NCBI RefSeq assembly: GCF_036669915.1
Contig: NC_089325.1
Location: forward strand, 15,584,963 to 15,648,962
Direction: 5' to 3'
From: Pocillopora verrucosa
Lineage: Eukaryota; Cnidaria; Anthozoa; Scleractinia; Pocilloporidae
DNA: 64,000 bases
A model generated the notes under the pieces. That model was given only the letters and a program-made list of their open reading frames with translations. It did no database searches and was not told where the DNA came from. Numbering within the stretch: position 1 is the stretch's first letter; every line of letters begins with the position of its first letter. This document shows, piece after piece, positions 1 through 10,954 of the stretch. A program made the translations under genes and the position numbers.

Positions 1-111
1 AATTTTTAGCAAAAGCTTGTTGCACGAAGTCTCTGAATGTTTCACCACGACATTCAATACATATTGTTATAATTAGTGATTCGATTTAGGATTCACACTG
101 TTTACAATTTC

Positions 112-1032
112 TTTTGTCTCCTTTTCCGAGAAAGAACAACATTTTGCACTCAGTGATTATATACATCTTCCGGTTGTTCCCGGAAATTTAAGTTTTGATG
201 ATGTGAGCAGATCTTTTGTTGGCACTTGCTTACGCAATATCTGACTAGTTACGGATCAAAGACTTATTTTCACTTTCTTCGTATGAACATCACATGATTG
301 CCAAATGACACGAAACTGGTGGCCTATAATAAGAGACCTATTCTTGCCTATTGCGTTAGTTTTAAGGTATAGGAGGTTTAGAGGTCGGTTGGTATGTCGT
401 ATTAAATTTCCATCCATCTTTTCTTGGAATTCCCTTCGTCCTATTGATTACATATCGATTTCTAAGAAATTCAATTATTGAGCGATTGAAGGAACTATCA
501 ATTCGAAAGGTCAGTGATACTGCTGTAAGCGTTCTGTGCTTCAAAACAGAGACATATCTGCAAGAATTTCACATAAATTTTCTTTAATTTAACAAATGAT
601 GCATTTGTATAGTGCATCCTTCAGATCAGTATGCTCTTATAAGCTTTACAACACTATGCAATGACTTTGGCTCGACTGGAGAGTTGAGCTGTTTACAATT
701 TTGCAGAAAATTAAAAAGCATCGCTTTGCCATTGCACAGCGTTACGTTGAAGAAAAACACGTCGAGTTTTCGTTCAATTGGTTCAATTCGCTTTTATGCA
801 GGGTACATTGAAAAGTGGGCGCAAAATTACAATCTGCCTTTTGACAAATTATCTCAGCACTACTTTCTGCACTAAATAGTCTACATGACACATGCCTAAT
901 TCTGCTGCTACTGTGGACACTTCATACCATGAAGGCAACCTTGATTTCTGACTAGTAGTTCCAGGCTGCGTTTAAGAAACATTCATCATCTTCAAATAGA
1001 AAAATCCTTGAGCAGCCATGGCATCCACAACC
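112..1032. repeat. segmental duplication, copy 1
   Basis: This block is nearly identical to 2346-3250. The shared sequence covers an upstream stretch with two STAT-like sites and runs into the 3' end of the gene on the minus strand, including the codons for the terminal MAAQGFF tail. It ends abruptly near 1032, where the sequence switches to material homologous to about 7690 onward. The junction lies inside the coding region of the 972-1625 gene, so this duplication built a chimeric gene. Confidence 0.85.
124..185. promoter_or_regulatory. paired STAT-like elements
   Basis: TTCCGAGAA (124-132) and TTCCCGGAA (177-185) are two perfect palindromic TTCYNRGAA sites 45 bp apart. A TTTC-NN-TTTC interferon-response-like motif lies at 268-277. 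The set is duplicated at 2357-2418. The gene they would serve may lie off the left edge of the window. Confidence 0.5.
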
Positions 1033-1625
1033 GCGTGACCTTTTTGGGGGTAAGTAGAGCCTGGGTAACCTCCAGAGGGAGACCATTCCACATCGTGACC
1101 TTTTTGGGGGTATGTACAGCCTGGGTAATCTCCGGAGGGAGACCATTCCATGTCTTCTTCCCCCTCAAAACTGTCGTCCAAACGACTGCGTGTATTGATG
1201 GTCCTAAATGGGCTTTCAATTTTCAGAACTTCAACGTCAAGGCATCTTGGACGACCTCTCTGTAAGTTGACGATATATGGCTCAAGCGTGACTTCTTGTC
1301 CTGAACGGTCGATTATAATTTTCATTTGAAGAAATCTTCCCTCTGTCCTATGGCTGCAATTTGCGACGTCTTTCTCACTCCTTCCTGAGCTAAAATACTT
1401 TGAAGAATGGCCATAATACCAATTACCGATATGCGAAAGGGAAGGATCCTTTTTAACTTCGCAGGAATGCTCTATTGAAACGATGTGGATCACAGGTTCG
1501 CCATTGGTAGTCCACAAACCAAACATATTTCCACTGGCCTCTCGCTCGGAATTGGAAAGAATAAGCTTCTTAATGGCAGCATGTTCCCTCTGGAAAATGT
1601 AAAGCTTCTCCTTAGAAGTAGCCAT
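972..1625 (-). CDS. degenerate JAB-domain protein with GFF tail (chimeric)
   Basis: A 217-residue intronless ORF. Residues 1-120 align with the JAB/MPN fold of the neighbouring genes (FGLWTTNGEPVIH, then SHIG-W), but the metal-binding motif is gone. Where active paralogues have GEWHSHH and PS-x-GD, this protein has GNWYYGHSS and RSEKD, so catalysis is unlikely. Residues 150-197 hold a twice-repeated segment with YPQKGH. The last residues, including MAAQGFF, are the same as the end of the small protein at 3193-3600. The 5' part is homologous to 6865-8217 and the 3' part to 3193-3600, so the gene looks like a fusion made by duplication. The start is the ATG just after a likely splice acceptor (TTTAAACAG) on the minus strand, suggesting a 5' UTR intron. 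A role as a pseudoenzyme or a tail-bearing substrate is inference. Confidence 0.75.
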   Translation of the reverse strand: MATSKEKLYIFQREHAAIKKLILSNSEREASGNMFGLWTTNGEPVIHIVSIEHSCEVKKDPSLSHIGNWYYGHSSKYFSSGRSEKDVANCSHRTEGRFLQMKIIIDRSGQEVTLEPYIVNLQRGRPRCLDVEVLKIESPFRTINTRSRLDDSFEGEEDMEWSPSGDYPGCTYPQKGHDVEWSPSGGYPGSTYPQKGHAVVDAMAAQGFFYLKMMNVS

Positions 1626-1733
1626 ACCTGTTTAAAGAAGGAGAAGACTAAAACACAGAACGCCGGAAAGCATTGTTTACAGCAAGATTTCTGTTTAGCA
1701 AGCTCTTTACTCATGCGCAACGTGTCAGTGGAT

Positions 1734-1742
1734 TTCTGGGAA
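1734..1742. promoter_or_regulatory. STAT-like element upstream of 972-1625
   Basis: TTCTGGGAA lies 109 bp upstream of the start codon. It runs straight into GGGAATTTCG, one base off an NF-kB consensus. The same composite site is conserved at 8340 in the paralogous promoter. Confidence 0.55.
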
Positions 1743-2345
1743 TTTCGGATGCTAATTGCATTTCAATGAATCTGGTTCCGTGGTCCGAAATCCACTTCCA
1801 ATAGAATTAATTTCAATTAAGCCATGAAATTTAAGGAAGTTTATAAATTATTTTCAAGATTGTGACAGTTATTGGTGACTTTTCATTAAAAATTCGTCAG
1901 TACATCTTTCATAACTCAAATTTCGTTTGTAACTACGAGATTCATTAAGAATTCTGTTTTCGAAACTCGTTTCTAAGTCGAAATGTCAATGGTTGTCTAT
2001 AAAACCAGTTGAATGAAAGGATCAACAACTTCCTTTGTCACAATAGTCATACATCTATTTCAATCGGTGTCGTGACATTCAACTCTTGCATGTCTGACAA
2101 CTTACCGCGGCCCGATTTTCGTTGAAAGGTCGATAAAGCCTGTTTGTAATATCTGGGTTGAAAGGGGAAGGAAAGTCCTTTAAGTGAGTCAGCATTTATC
2201 CTCAACAAGGTACGGGTTTTAAAAACCGTTTGTCACACTGAATTAACAGATTTAGTCATTAAAGGTCACAAATAAAGGCTTAAGAATTTAGATTTAAAGT
2301 TAAATATTCCGTTATTGCGGTGAGGCTTACCTGGTATAGGTAGTT

Positions 2346-3250
2346 TTTGTCTCCTTTTCCGAGAAAGAACGACATTTTGCACTTGGTGATTATATACATC
2401 TTCCGGTTGTTCCCGGAAATTTAAGTTTTGATGATGTGAGCAGATCTTCTGTTGGCACTTGCTCACGCAATATCTGACTCGCTACGGATCAAAGACATAT
2501 TTTCACTTTCTTCGTATGAACATCACATGATTGCCAAATGACACGAAACTGATGGCCTAAGAGACCTATTCTTGCCTATTGCGTTAGTTTTACGGTATAG
2601 GAGGTTTAGAGGTCGGGTGGTATGTCGCATTAAATTTCCATTCATCTCCTCTTGAAATTCTCCCTTCGTCCTATTGATTACATAAAGATTTCTAAGAAAT
2701 TCATTTGTTGAGTGGTTGAAGGAACTATCAATTCGAAAGGTCAGTGATACTGTTGTTAGCGTTCTGTGCTTCAAAACAAAGAGACGTATCTGCAAGAACT
2801 TCGCAGCAAATTTCTTTAATTCAATAAATGAAGCATTTATATAGCGCATCCTTCAGATCAGTATGCTCTAGTACACTTTACAACACTTAAAAAGCCTGGG
2901 GAGTAGAGCTGTTTACAATTTTGCAGAAAATTAAAAAGCATCGCTTTGCCATTGCACAGCGTTACGTTCTAGCAAAGCACATCAAGTTTCCGTTCAATTT
3001 GGTTCAATACGCTTTTATGCAGGGTAAGTTGAAAGGCGGGCACAAAATTACAATCTGCCTTTTGACAAATTATCTCAGCACTAAGTTTTGCACTTAATAG
3101 TCTACATGACACATGCCTAATTCTGCTGCTACTGTGGATACTTCATACCATGAAGGCAACCCTGATTTCTGACTAGTAGTTCCTAGCTGCGTTTAAAAAA
3201 CATTCATCATCTTCAAATAGAAAAATCCTTGAGCAGCCATGGCATCTACA
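2346..3250. repeat. segmental duplication, copy 2
   Basis: Partner of 112-1032. Here the shared block continues into the intact small gene at 3193-3600, so this copy is likely the ancestral arrangement of the tail-coding end. It carries the same two STAT-like sites (2357-2365 and 2410-2418), a third TTCTAAGAA (2690-2698), and a TTTCACTTTC motif at 2501-2510. Confidence 0.85.
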
Positions 3251-3600
3251 ACCGGTCGATCTGGAACTGGTGCTCGGACTTCGAGAACAGCCACGGCACT
3301 TTCGTGAACAGAAGCTGCTTGTGGTGCTTGTGGATTCCTGCAAACTACGAGTTTCCCAGTGTCTTTATCAAATTCTAACTTTTCTTGCGCCGAATCGTCT
3401 TGACGTCTATTGTTGTAGTTAACTGGCTGCTGCTGTGTTGAAGGGATCCTACCGAAACGTTCTTGGGAAGAATTATCTTGGCGTCGATTGCTGTAATTGA
3501 CCGGCTGATGGCGTGCAGTTGCCCTTCCCTCCGTCCGCTGTGAACTTTCAAACCCGGAGTCTGATAGCCTCCTAGGTGGAAACTTCTCTCTGCCTTCCAT
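3193..3600 (-). CDS. small hairpin/GFF-tail protein
   Basis: A 135-residue basic, Gln/Ser-rich intronless ORF. Residues about 32-75 contain a duplicated PVNY-x-NRRQD-x-S unit. Residues 75-86 hold the hairpin motif LEFDKDTGKLVV, shared with the small proteins at 14746, 15385 and 25076. The C-terminus VVDAMAAQGFFYLKMMNVF matches the tail of the 972-1625 protein. The Gly followed by two aromatics and about ten further residues would suit a Ubl precursor trimmed by a JAMM protease, but no ubiquitin fold can be shown from sequence alone. I do not recognise the family. A STAT-like site (3738) lies 138 bp upstream of the start. Confidence 0.65.
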   Translation of the reverse strand: MEGREKFPPRRLSDSGFESSQRTEGRATARHQPVNYSNRRQDNSSQERFGRIPSTQQQPVNYNNRRQDDSAQEKLEFDKDTGKLVVCRNPQAPQAASVHESAVAVLEVRAPVPDRPVVDAMAAQGFFYLKMMNVF

Positions 3601-3737
3601 GAAGAATCTTCGAAAGCAAGAAGTGCTATACTTGAAATCCTACAGAGGCTAACCGCCTTCGAGACCGAGTTTGTTGTTTCAACGCACGCAAGATGTGAAA
3701 GCGGAAATCTCTGCGCATGCGTATTTGCGTCGACATA

Positions 3738-3746
3738 TTCCTAGAA
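3738..3746. promoter_or_regulatory. STAT-like element upstream of 3193-3600
   Basis: TTCCTAGAA, a TTCYNRGAA palindrome 138 bp upstream of the start codon. The rest of 3747-4492 holds no gene I can support. Confidence 0.5.
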
Positions 3747-4492
3747 ACATTGTGTTTTAAAGTGCAACTTATTTAAAATCTACATAGACATTTTAAGGCT
3801 TCTACAGCTTGATACAATTTTGGATTTGTAAACCCATTCTGTAGCGATTGCAAGAATATTCTGGCGAGGAACGGTTTGAATACGACAAATGTTTTAAGTT
3901 ATTTTATGCTCCCCAAAATATAATAGAAATATAACCTAGAATTCTTCAGAATGTTTATTACGTTTTCGTACGAAAATAAAAAATTTGAGTTATTTATTGT
4001 TAGAGAAAACGTCTGGCTGGTCCTTGTTACTTTCTTGAAGCTAAATTTCGCTTGGGAATGAAAATAATTGTCACTCTTCTTAGAAGGATATCGACAGAAA
4101 TGTCTTAAGAATAGATTCTTATAATCTATTTCAGTTTTCATTCTTAATCGAGTGAAAAACAGTCGGTCAGGTAGTCCTGACGAATTACTCAAAAGCGAAA
4201 TTCTACACTCATCCCTAGCCTTAGCGAGATGACAAAGCGGTTAGGTATGACTATGACTAAATGATACCGTAAAAAGATTGTTGTATCAAGTTCTGCACTT
4301 GAATGTTGAACTAAATTTCTTACAGAGAGCCAACGACCAGATAAGTAAAGGCTGTTTATTATTTACTTTAAAGTATCAACGAGGCGACCTCACGCTGTAT
4401 ATTTTCATTTACGTAAAAATTTTCAGGTTTGGCCGGTGTCTTGCTGAATTAAAAGAAATATGGGACACTCGATATTGAAATGGCTGCATTCT

Positions 4493-5650
4493 TTAGATAC
4501 GTTTGTGTTGTTGAAAGGTTGGACTACCACGAGCATTAGGATCATCGACTTCTAACTCCGCTATTCCGCTTTCTTTTTCTTCTTTTTCAGTGTTATCATT
4601 CATTCTTTGACTAAATACGTTGCGACCTTGCAGGTAATGCATTTCAAGTGACTCAAAATCTGCGGAGCCTTTTTTATAAAGGTGTGGATGGATAGCAACT
4701 GATTCATTGTCTACCTTGTAAACCAGAATTAAAAGACCTCCGTCGGGATACTCTCGATGCATGTAGCTCGAGTCTTTGTCAGATGGTCTCTCACACTCTC
4801 CTGGGTTAAGAATATATTTTCCTAAGGGGTTATCTTGAGCCAAGTTTCCTCGGGTTTGCAAGTTGTAGGTTCCGCTCTTGCTGTTAGGTTCTTGGACCAG
4901 ATGCAAGACAGGCATGCCGCGACTCGTCCATAAACCAAGCAATTCTCCCTCCATTTCATTCCCTTTAGATTGTAACAGCTTCTTCTCAATCATCTCTTTG
5001 TCTTCTTCAAACATGTAAGCGTATGCTTTGTTCTCGTAGCTTTCGTTGCCAGGCGGTTGTTCCGATCCCCAATTTTTAGGTGTCCTCTTGCGTTCATGAG
5101 CAGTGGTACTCCTATCTTCGTCTTTCTCAATATTTTCCTTTATGATATCTATTTTCCTGAAGGGGCTACATGGACTGCCAAGTCGTATGATCAATCCTTT
5201 TTCGTAGGTAGTCTGTCCTTGTCTGTAAAGGTAAGGCGAAAGTGTGACATCTCCAGATGGAAGAATATTGGCTATGATCAGGATAAACCCACGCGCTCCT
5301 CTCGGAAAGTTCCGAATAACGGTCGAAGAATCTCCTGAGCTCGGCTCCGATAAACGCAATTTGTGGTGGGAATGCCACTCTCCGATGTGACAAAGGAGAA
5401 ACTGCTCGGTGAGCAGCCTTCCAACACGCTCTAAATAGGGAATGCTCTGGTAGAACGACACCTCTGTGCGAGTGCAGCCAATGGCAGGACCAAGCACAAC
5501 GTGCAAGACTGGTTCTTCGTCGTTATTCCACAAACCAAACAGATTTCCGCCTGTCTCTTTTTCCGGGTGAAGCTTCACTAGCTCTTTCATCATTTGAATG
5601 TCTTCTTCGAACATGTGAACGTGAAATTGCCTTCCATGATTTGCCCCCAT
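4493..5650 (-). CDS. two-JAB protein: active N-terminal JAMM domain plus degenerate C-terminal copy
   Basis: A 385-residue intronless ORF. The first JAB domain (about residues 10-165) keeps the JAMM ligands: Glu32 in ETGG, His93 and His95 in GEWHSHH, and Ser104 and Asp107 in PSSGD. It should be a zinc isopeptidase able to cleave after a Ubl C-terminus. A Lys/Glu-rich linker follows. The second JAB-like region (about 205-340) starts with the same MFEED and GLWTS-x-G-x-PVLHLV signatures but has no HSH. The C-terminus is acidic, with a short SGIAELEV stretch resembling SAVAVLEV in the 3193-3600 protein. The domain order (active then dead) is the reverse of 6865-8217 and 11758-14028. TTCCAAGAA (5772) lies 122 bp upstream. 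Confidence 0.85.
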   Translation of the reverse strand: MGANHGRQFHVHMFEEDIQMMKELVKLHPEKETGGNLFGLWNNDEEPVLHVVLGPAIGCTRTEVSFYQSIPYLERVGRLLTEQFLLCHIGEWHSHHKLRLSEPSSGDSSTVIRNFPRGARGFILIIANILPSGDVTLSPYLYRQGQTTYEKGLIIRLGSPCSPFRKIDIIKENIEKDEDRSTTAHERKRTPKNWGSEQPPGNESYENKAYAYMFEEDKEMIEKKLLQSKGNEMEGELLGLWTSRGMPVLHLVQEPNSKSGTYNLQTRGNLAQDNPLGKYILNPGECERPSDKDSSYMHREYPDGGLLILVYKVDNESVAIHPHLYKKGSADFESLEMHYLQGRNVFSQRMNDNTEKEEKESGIAELEVDDPNARGSPTFQQHKRI

Positions 5651-5771
5651 GTTTCGTCTCTTAATCCAAGGTTCTTAAAGCCGAAATATATCTTTACCCG
5701 ACACCAAAGTTATAACCACAACTAAGCTTAGTTGCGTTACAAATGTATGGAAACCCCAATCACCTGAATCT

Positions 5772-6048
5772 TTCCAAGAAACGTTGTTCTTAAAATAAAC
5801 CTAATCGTGAATATTCAGTGTATTTACGATTTTAACTAGTTATTTCAAATGAGTTATATAACACGTGTCAACTCCCCCTCTTTGACTTCTATATATTTAT
5901 ATATTTTTTACACTTATATATATATGTGAATTGTGGCGGAGTGACGGCTTGCGAGTATCAGTTTTCTTCCGGCTTTTCTCAGAAATGTCGATTTGTTTTG
6001 TTTATGTCAAGCAGGTCACAGCGAATATTCAACAGCCGTTTCAGAGAA
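5772..6048. promoter_or_regulatory. STAT-like elements upstream of 4493-5650
   Basis: TTCCAAGAA (5772-5780) and TTCTCAGAA (5976-5984) fit TTCYNRGAA. A looser TTCAGAGAA is at 6040-6048. They lie 122, 326 and 390 bp upstream of the start codon. From 6050 to 6864 I see no gene. Confidence 0.5.
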
Positions 6049-6864
6049 AATCGATGAGCTGGAACGTATTTATCAGTTAAATAAAAAGGATTTGGCGATA
6101 TTGCTACTAGAAATGGAAGCGGGAGTGTAAATTGATATCCATAGTCGTTAGCCAGCGCTAAACAGAAGATCTGAGGATTACTCAACAGCTATGAAAACCA
6201 CAAAAATAAAATTACTTCGGTTCTCATTTTGCGAAGGTTTATTCCAGCATTTATTGGAATTAAAAAAACAGTATTTATGACTGAGAGTGAATGATTTTCG
6301 ATAATGGACTTTATACAAGGATATTAATAATAATATTTAAGGATAGGAAAATGGTAAAGGTGAAAATGAAAGTAGTTTTGTTTTCTCAGTTAGCTCGATC
6401 TATGACTAAACACTCAATAGATTGTGAATTAAATTCACGAATCTTCTGTCGTTTTTTGCGGTTGTAATCATTCTTATATCTAATCAAATGGTTACATCTA
6501 ACAATTACGGTATGTACAAAGATTCCTCATGAATATAAGGGAGGTAAATTCCCGAACAGCAGATAAAATGCTTTTTTTTGTGACTATTATTTTATCAATG
6601 TTTACTTTAGGCTTCGTCTTTTACATAAGACGCCGTCCCTTCGAAAGTGACAAATAAACTGAACTAAGAAAGATGCGTTTTGACTAAATATGTTTTTCGA
6701 AAGCTAAATGAACTTTCTTTCCCTCGGTGCATATTGAAATAGCTGCCCTTTGGCAGCTGGGAGTAAAGCGCGTTTGATGTCCCTCTGCTCTATGTTACTC
6801 ATGATCTGTGTTACATTTGAAAATATTTATCGTTGCATTTTTAATTAACTCCGCTGTTGAAGAT

Positions 6865-8217
6865 TTACCTCCATGGTAAAGGGCCCGTGGACTGTGGATA
6901 GTACTTTTTAGGCATCCTTCGAGGAGTTTGACTTCGGGACCTTCTCCCACGGGGGTTGTAGAAGGATTGCGGAGGACTAGGGAGTCCTGAATAACGTAAG
7001 TTTTCCACGACTTCACTATTTTGTCTTCCTTCCTTCATAGTTGTTTTTATCCTCTCGATTTTGTTGAAGGGACTTTCATTGTGGAGATGCTCTATTATCC
7101 CCTTTCTATCAAAGCTATATGTGGATCTCTCAGTGTAAAGATACGGTGACAATGTCACAGAATCAGATCGCTCAATGTTGCCAATGATCAGTAGAAAGCC
7201 GTATGTCCCTCGAGGGTAGTGTCTTATCACAGTCGTCGAATCCCCTTGGCTTGGTTGGAAAAGTCGCAGCTGATGATGGGAGTGCCATTCTCCAATGTGG
7301 CACAACAAGTAGTTTTGAGTAAGAAGGTTACCATTTCTTTGCAGATAGGGAATATCTTGATAAAAAGAGGTGCCAGTACGTTTGCAGTTCTTACCTGGTC
7401 CCAGAACAACATGTATAACTGCGTCACCATTGGAGGTCCACAAGCCAAACAGATCTCCTCCGGTCTCTAGATGAGGGTATGCACGAATATACTTTTTCAT
7501 TCTCTCGATATCTTCTTCAAACATAAAAACCTTGAAATCATGAGATGGGAACCGCTGGTAGCCAGAAGAAAACAACGTGCTTCTCAGCTGTGTACCTGAT
7601 AGATATTCATCATTGCTTCGAAGCCTCTCTTCTCCTACATCCAAATGCCTTGGAACAGCTCCACTTGGGTGATACTTTTCTCCATCGTGATCTTTTTGGG
7701 GGTATGTAGAGCCTGGGTAATCTCCGGAGGGAGACCCTTCCATGTCTTCTTCCCTCTCAAAACTGCCCTCCAAACGACTGCGTGTATTGATGGTCCTAAA
7801 TAGGTTTTCAGTTTTCAGAACTTCAACGTCAAGGCCTCTTGGACGACCTCTCTGTGAGTTGACGATATATGGCTCAAGCGTGACTTCTTGTCCTGAACGG
7901 TCGATTATAATTTTCATTTGAAGAAATCTTCCCTCTGTCCTATGGCTGCAATTTGCGACGTCTTTCTCACTCCTTCCTGAGCTAAAACACTTTGAAGAAT
8001 CGCCATAATACCAATAACCGATATGCGAAAGCGAAGGATCCTTTTCAACTTCGCAGGAATGCTCTATTGAAACGATGTGGATCACAGGTTCGCCATCGGT
8101 AGTCCACAAACCAAACAGATTTCCACTGACCTCTCGCTTGTTATTGTCAAGAATAAGCTTCTTAATGAAAGCATCTTCCCTCTGGAAAATGTAAAGCTTC
8201 TCGTTAGAAGCAGCCAT
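6865..8217 (-). CDS. two-JAB protein: degenerate N-terminal copy plus active C-terminal JAMM domain
   Basis: 450 residues from the ATG at 8217. The open frame extends 33 codons further upstream, but a splice acceptor (CATTTAACAG) lies two bases before this ATG, as in the paralogue 972-1625, so I take 8217 as the start. Residues 1-120 form a JAB-like domain lacking the metal ligands (GYWYYGDSS in place of GEWHSHH). After a linker containing the YPQK repeat, residues about 228-385 form an intact JAMM domain: Glu251, His312, His314, Ser323 and Asp326. The C-terminal 60 residues are Pro/Arg/Ser-rich. The N-terminal half and the promoter are homologous to 1030-2352. Predicted to be a zinc isopeptidase with a pseudo-JAB partner domain in cis. 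Confidence 0.85.
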   Translation of the reverse strand: MAASNEKLYIFQREDAFIKKLILDNNKREVSGNLFGLWTTDGEPVIHIVSIEHSCEVEKDPSLSHIGYWYYGDSSKCFSSGRSEKDVANCSHRTEGRFLQMKIIIDRSGQEVTLEPYIVNSQRGRPRGLDVEVLKTENLFRTINTRSRLEGSFEREEDMEGSPSGDYPGSTYPQKDHDGEKYHPSGAVPRHLDVGEERLRSNDEYLSGTQLRSTLFSSGYQRFPSHDFKVFMFEEDIERMKKYIRAYPHLETGGDLFGLWTSNGDAVIHVVLGPGKNCKRTGTSFYQDIPYLQRNGNLLTQNYLLCHIGEWHSHHQLRLFQPSQGDSTTVIRHYPRGTYGFLLIIGNIERSDSVTLSPYLYTERSTYSFDRKGIIEHLHNESPFNKIERIKTTMKEGRQNSEVVENLRYSGLPSPPQSFYNPRGRRSRSQTPRRMPKKYYPQSTGPLPWR

Positions 8218-8850
8218 ACCTGTTAAATGAAGGAAAAGACTGAAACACGGAGTCGGATAGAACGCCGGAAAGCTTTGTTTACAGCAAGATATCTGTTTAG
8301 CAAGCAAGCTCTTCACTCATGCGCAACGTGTCAGTTGATTTCTGGGAATTTCGGATGCTAACTGCATTTCAATTAATTTTCATTCAAAAATTCGTCAGTA
8401 AATCTTTCACAACTCAAATTTCGTTTGTAACTGCGAGAGTCATTAAGAATTCTGTTTTTCGAAACTCGTTTCGAAGTCGAAATGTCATTGGTTGTTTATA
8501 AAACCAGTTGACTGAAAGGATCAACGACTTCCTTTGTCACAATAGTCATACATCTATTTCAATCGGTGTCGTGACATTCAACTCTTGCATGTCTAACAAC
8601 TTACCGCGGCCCGATTTTCATTGAAAGGTCGATATAGTCTGTTTGTAATATCTGGGTTGAAAGGAGAAGGAAAGTCCTTTTAGTGAGTCAGCATTTATCC
8701 AAAGCAAGGTACGGGTTTTAAAAATCGTTAGTCGTACTGAATTAACAGATTTAGCCATTAAAGGTCACAGATGAAGGCTTAGGAATTTAGATTTAAAGTT
8801 AAATATTCCGTTATTGCGGTGAGGCTTTCATGGTGTAGGTAGTTTTGTCT
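7690..8850. repeat. duplicated block shared with 1030-2352
   Basis: Sequence from within the 6865-8217 gene through its 5' end and promoter matches 1030-2352, including the 5' UTR splice acceptor and the composite STAT/NF-kB-like site. This shows duplication of gene and promoter together. Confidence 0.85.
8340..8348. promoter_or_regulatory. STAT-like element upstream of 6865-8217
   Basis: TTCTGGGAA, 123 bp upstream of the chosen ATG, followed by the same kB-like GGGAATTTCG as at 1734. From 8850 to 9209 I see nothing else. Confidence 0.55.
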
Positions 8851-9209
8851 TCTTCGCAGCTGTTTTTCCGACTTGATTATTAAATGACCTTCTCTGATAG
8901 ACACTATCGAGCCATTGAGACGTTTCGAATTACGCATCATTTGGTATATTGGACAGAACAAATCTGTAAATCTAAATTGTCTGAAACTGAACAATGTTTA
9001 TGAATTTAATTTCAGTTAAGCTTACCCTTTCTGAGTGACAGCTTTGGAAAAAAAAAAGAAACAAATATGCCTAGGTATTCTTTGCGTTCATGAGCAAATC
9101 TTCCAAATAGTTTGTCTTTTGGTCCCCAGCTTATTTTGTTTTCTTATTTTGCTTCCTTTGGAAAGAGCATTTTAATGAGACTTGTATGTGAGGTCTGACC
9201 TTCCTGCAT

Positions 9210-9218
9210 TTCTGAGAA
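9210..9218. promoter_or_regulatory. STAT-like element upstream of the 9391 relic
   Basis: TTCTGAGAA, 173 bp upstream of the ATG at 9391. Its position copies that in the intact genes and supports the relic as a former member of the cluster. Confidence 0.45.
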
Positions 9219-9390
9219 AGAGGTTGGGTGACGTCAACATTTTAAAAAGTAATCCAATCAGAGAGAGATTTCTCGTCGAAGTCACGCCATGGATGTCTTC
9301 TAACAAGGACTTAACGTTGTTTACAGTTCTATAGTGTATCAGCCACTGGCCATCAGGGAAGCTCGATCAGTCTAGACCTAAACTTGCAGG

Positions 9391-9611
9391 ATGGCATCTC
9401 AAGTACCCACTCTCGCAGTTTACTTTGCGAATCCCGAAAACTTTACTGACTATGAAGTTATAATGGTGATGCAGGGAAGTTAAAAGTTGTCATGACGGCA
9501 GAGGCTAGGACGCGAAATGATAGGAATGTTTTTACCGGGATTTACAAGCCTGGGTCTGGTGGATTCTTCCATTGGATTTCCTTCTACACTACACAGGTCT
9601 CAATTGAATGA
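9391..9611 (+). pseudogene. broken small hairpin/GFF-tail gene
   Basis: An ATG-led frame (MASQVPTLAVYF...) runs about 30 codons to a stop. Immediately downstream another frame reads YNGDAGKLKVV, then about 20 residues later PGSGGFFHW, then a 13-residue tail to a TGA at 9609. This order and spacing match the intact plus-strand protein at 15385-15627 (FDPATGKLMV, then KSGSGGFFNY). I infer a diverged copy with a frameshift near 9450-9465. A short intron is less likely. It is the only cluster member with that frame break. From 9612 to 10954 I see no further gene, only a lone TTCCCGGAA at 9974-9982. Confidence 0.5.
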
Positions 9612-10954
9612 TACAGATTTTGTGCGCCCTTGATATCTTAACATTTGGCGAGGAGCTCAATGTTTACTGCTTCATAGGGCACAGAGGCAGCGCATGTGAC
9701 AGAGAATGTGACAAAGGACACAATTTACGTACTGCTTTTAAGAGTATTTTTAAAATACCCGAGTAGACACCGCTCAAGAACTTGTTTTTTTTTCTGTGTG
9801 TAGTGCTAGCTTTGTTGTTAACTATTCAGAACTGTGGGTCTGTTCTAAAATTTTGCCACCTAGAACGATGGGCATCAATTGTAGTTCCTTACTCAGGTGC
9901 TTTAATTTTTCCCCTCATTTTCCCCTCATTTTCAAATGTCTTAAAACTTATATTCAACGGCCAAAAGCTGTATTTCCCGGAAACGATTAGGGAGTAGCAT
10001 ATAACTGAAATATTTTCAATGTATGTCACATTGAAGAAATGATTTGCTGTGAATTAATAGTCTATTGACAGACGGTCGAGTTTACGAATTATTCACTTTT
10101 CCTGAGAAATGAAGGATAGCTTTAGCTTAATTATTGGTCGTAGAAATTACGTACTGCTTTCAAAATATTGCTGTAAGACATGTCCAGAAATAGTTTTCCT
10201 CTAAACAACGCATCAATCGTGATTTTGCGAGACATTGATTGGTTGTTGTTGTTGTTTTAATAGTTCGCGACCTTGGTCAATTCTAATAACACACGATTCC
10301 GTGATCCGGTTATGATTGTTTATTAATTGTAGCAGGGTACTGAGGTACCATTGGGAGAAAAAATCCATACAATCACCTTCCAACGTTCTCATAATCCTCC
10401 TGAGTTAGTCAATATTAAAAAAAATTATTCATACCTTTCAACTCATAACGATTCTCTATATTTCTGAACCTAAGAAACAGCTTCCTTAATTATTTGCGTG
10501 CCAGAATCAAACGCTTTTATATTACCCGTCCTGCTCCGTTTCCCTTCCTGAAAAATTGTTCCTGGATACCAGCGGCTATGGGAAGGGATTTAATTTGTAC
10601 ACGATGTGGTTGTGATTGTTCCTTTACAGAATAGCTTTCATTTGTTGGATGATCCGGTAGAATGGAACAAAAACACGATTAAACAACAATAAATCTACTG
10701 CTTTATTCTATCTGACAGAGACTTAATTATGGCCTGGTGACACCATGTTAAGATAAAAGAAGGGGGGGGGGGGGAAGAGTGCATGGAGCCTCCTCTGACG
10801 ACTTTGCATTGTTCCAATATTTCGAAAGCATTATACCCTTGATGGGTAGCTTGTGGTCTATCAAAGTTAACCATTATCCATTACAAGTAAAAAAAGCTGC
10901 TGGGAAATCACAACCTCATCAGAGAGTGGCGGTTGAATAAATTATATTTCTCTC

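Noticed and set aside
8215-8316. 33-codon N-terminal extension of the two-JAB protein
   Set aside because: The paralogue at 972-1625 has no such extension and a splice acceptor lies between it and the JAB start, so the ATG at 8217 is preferred.
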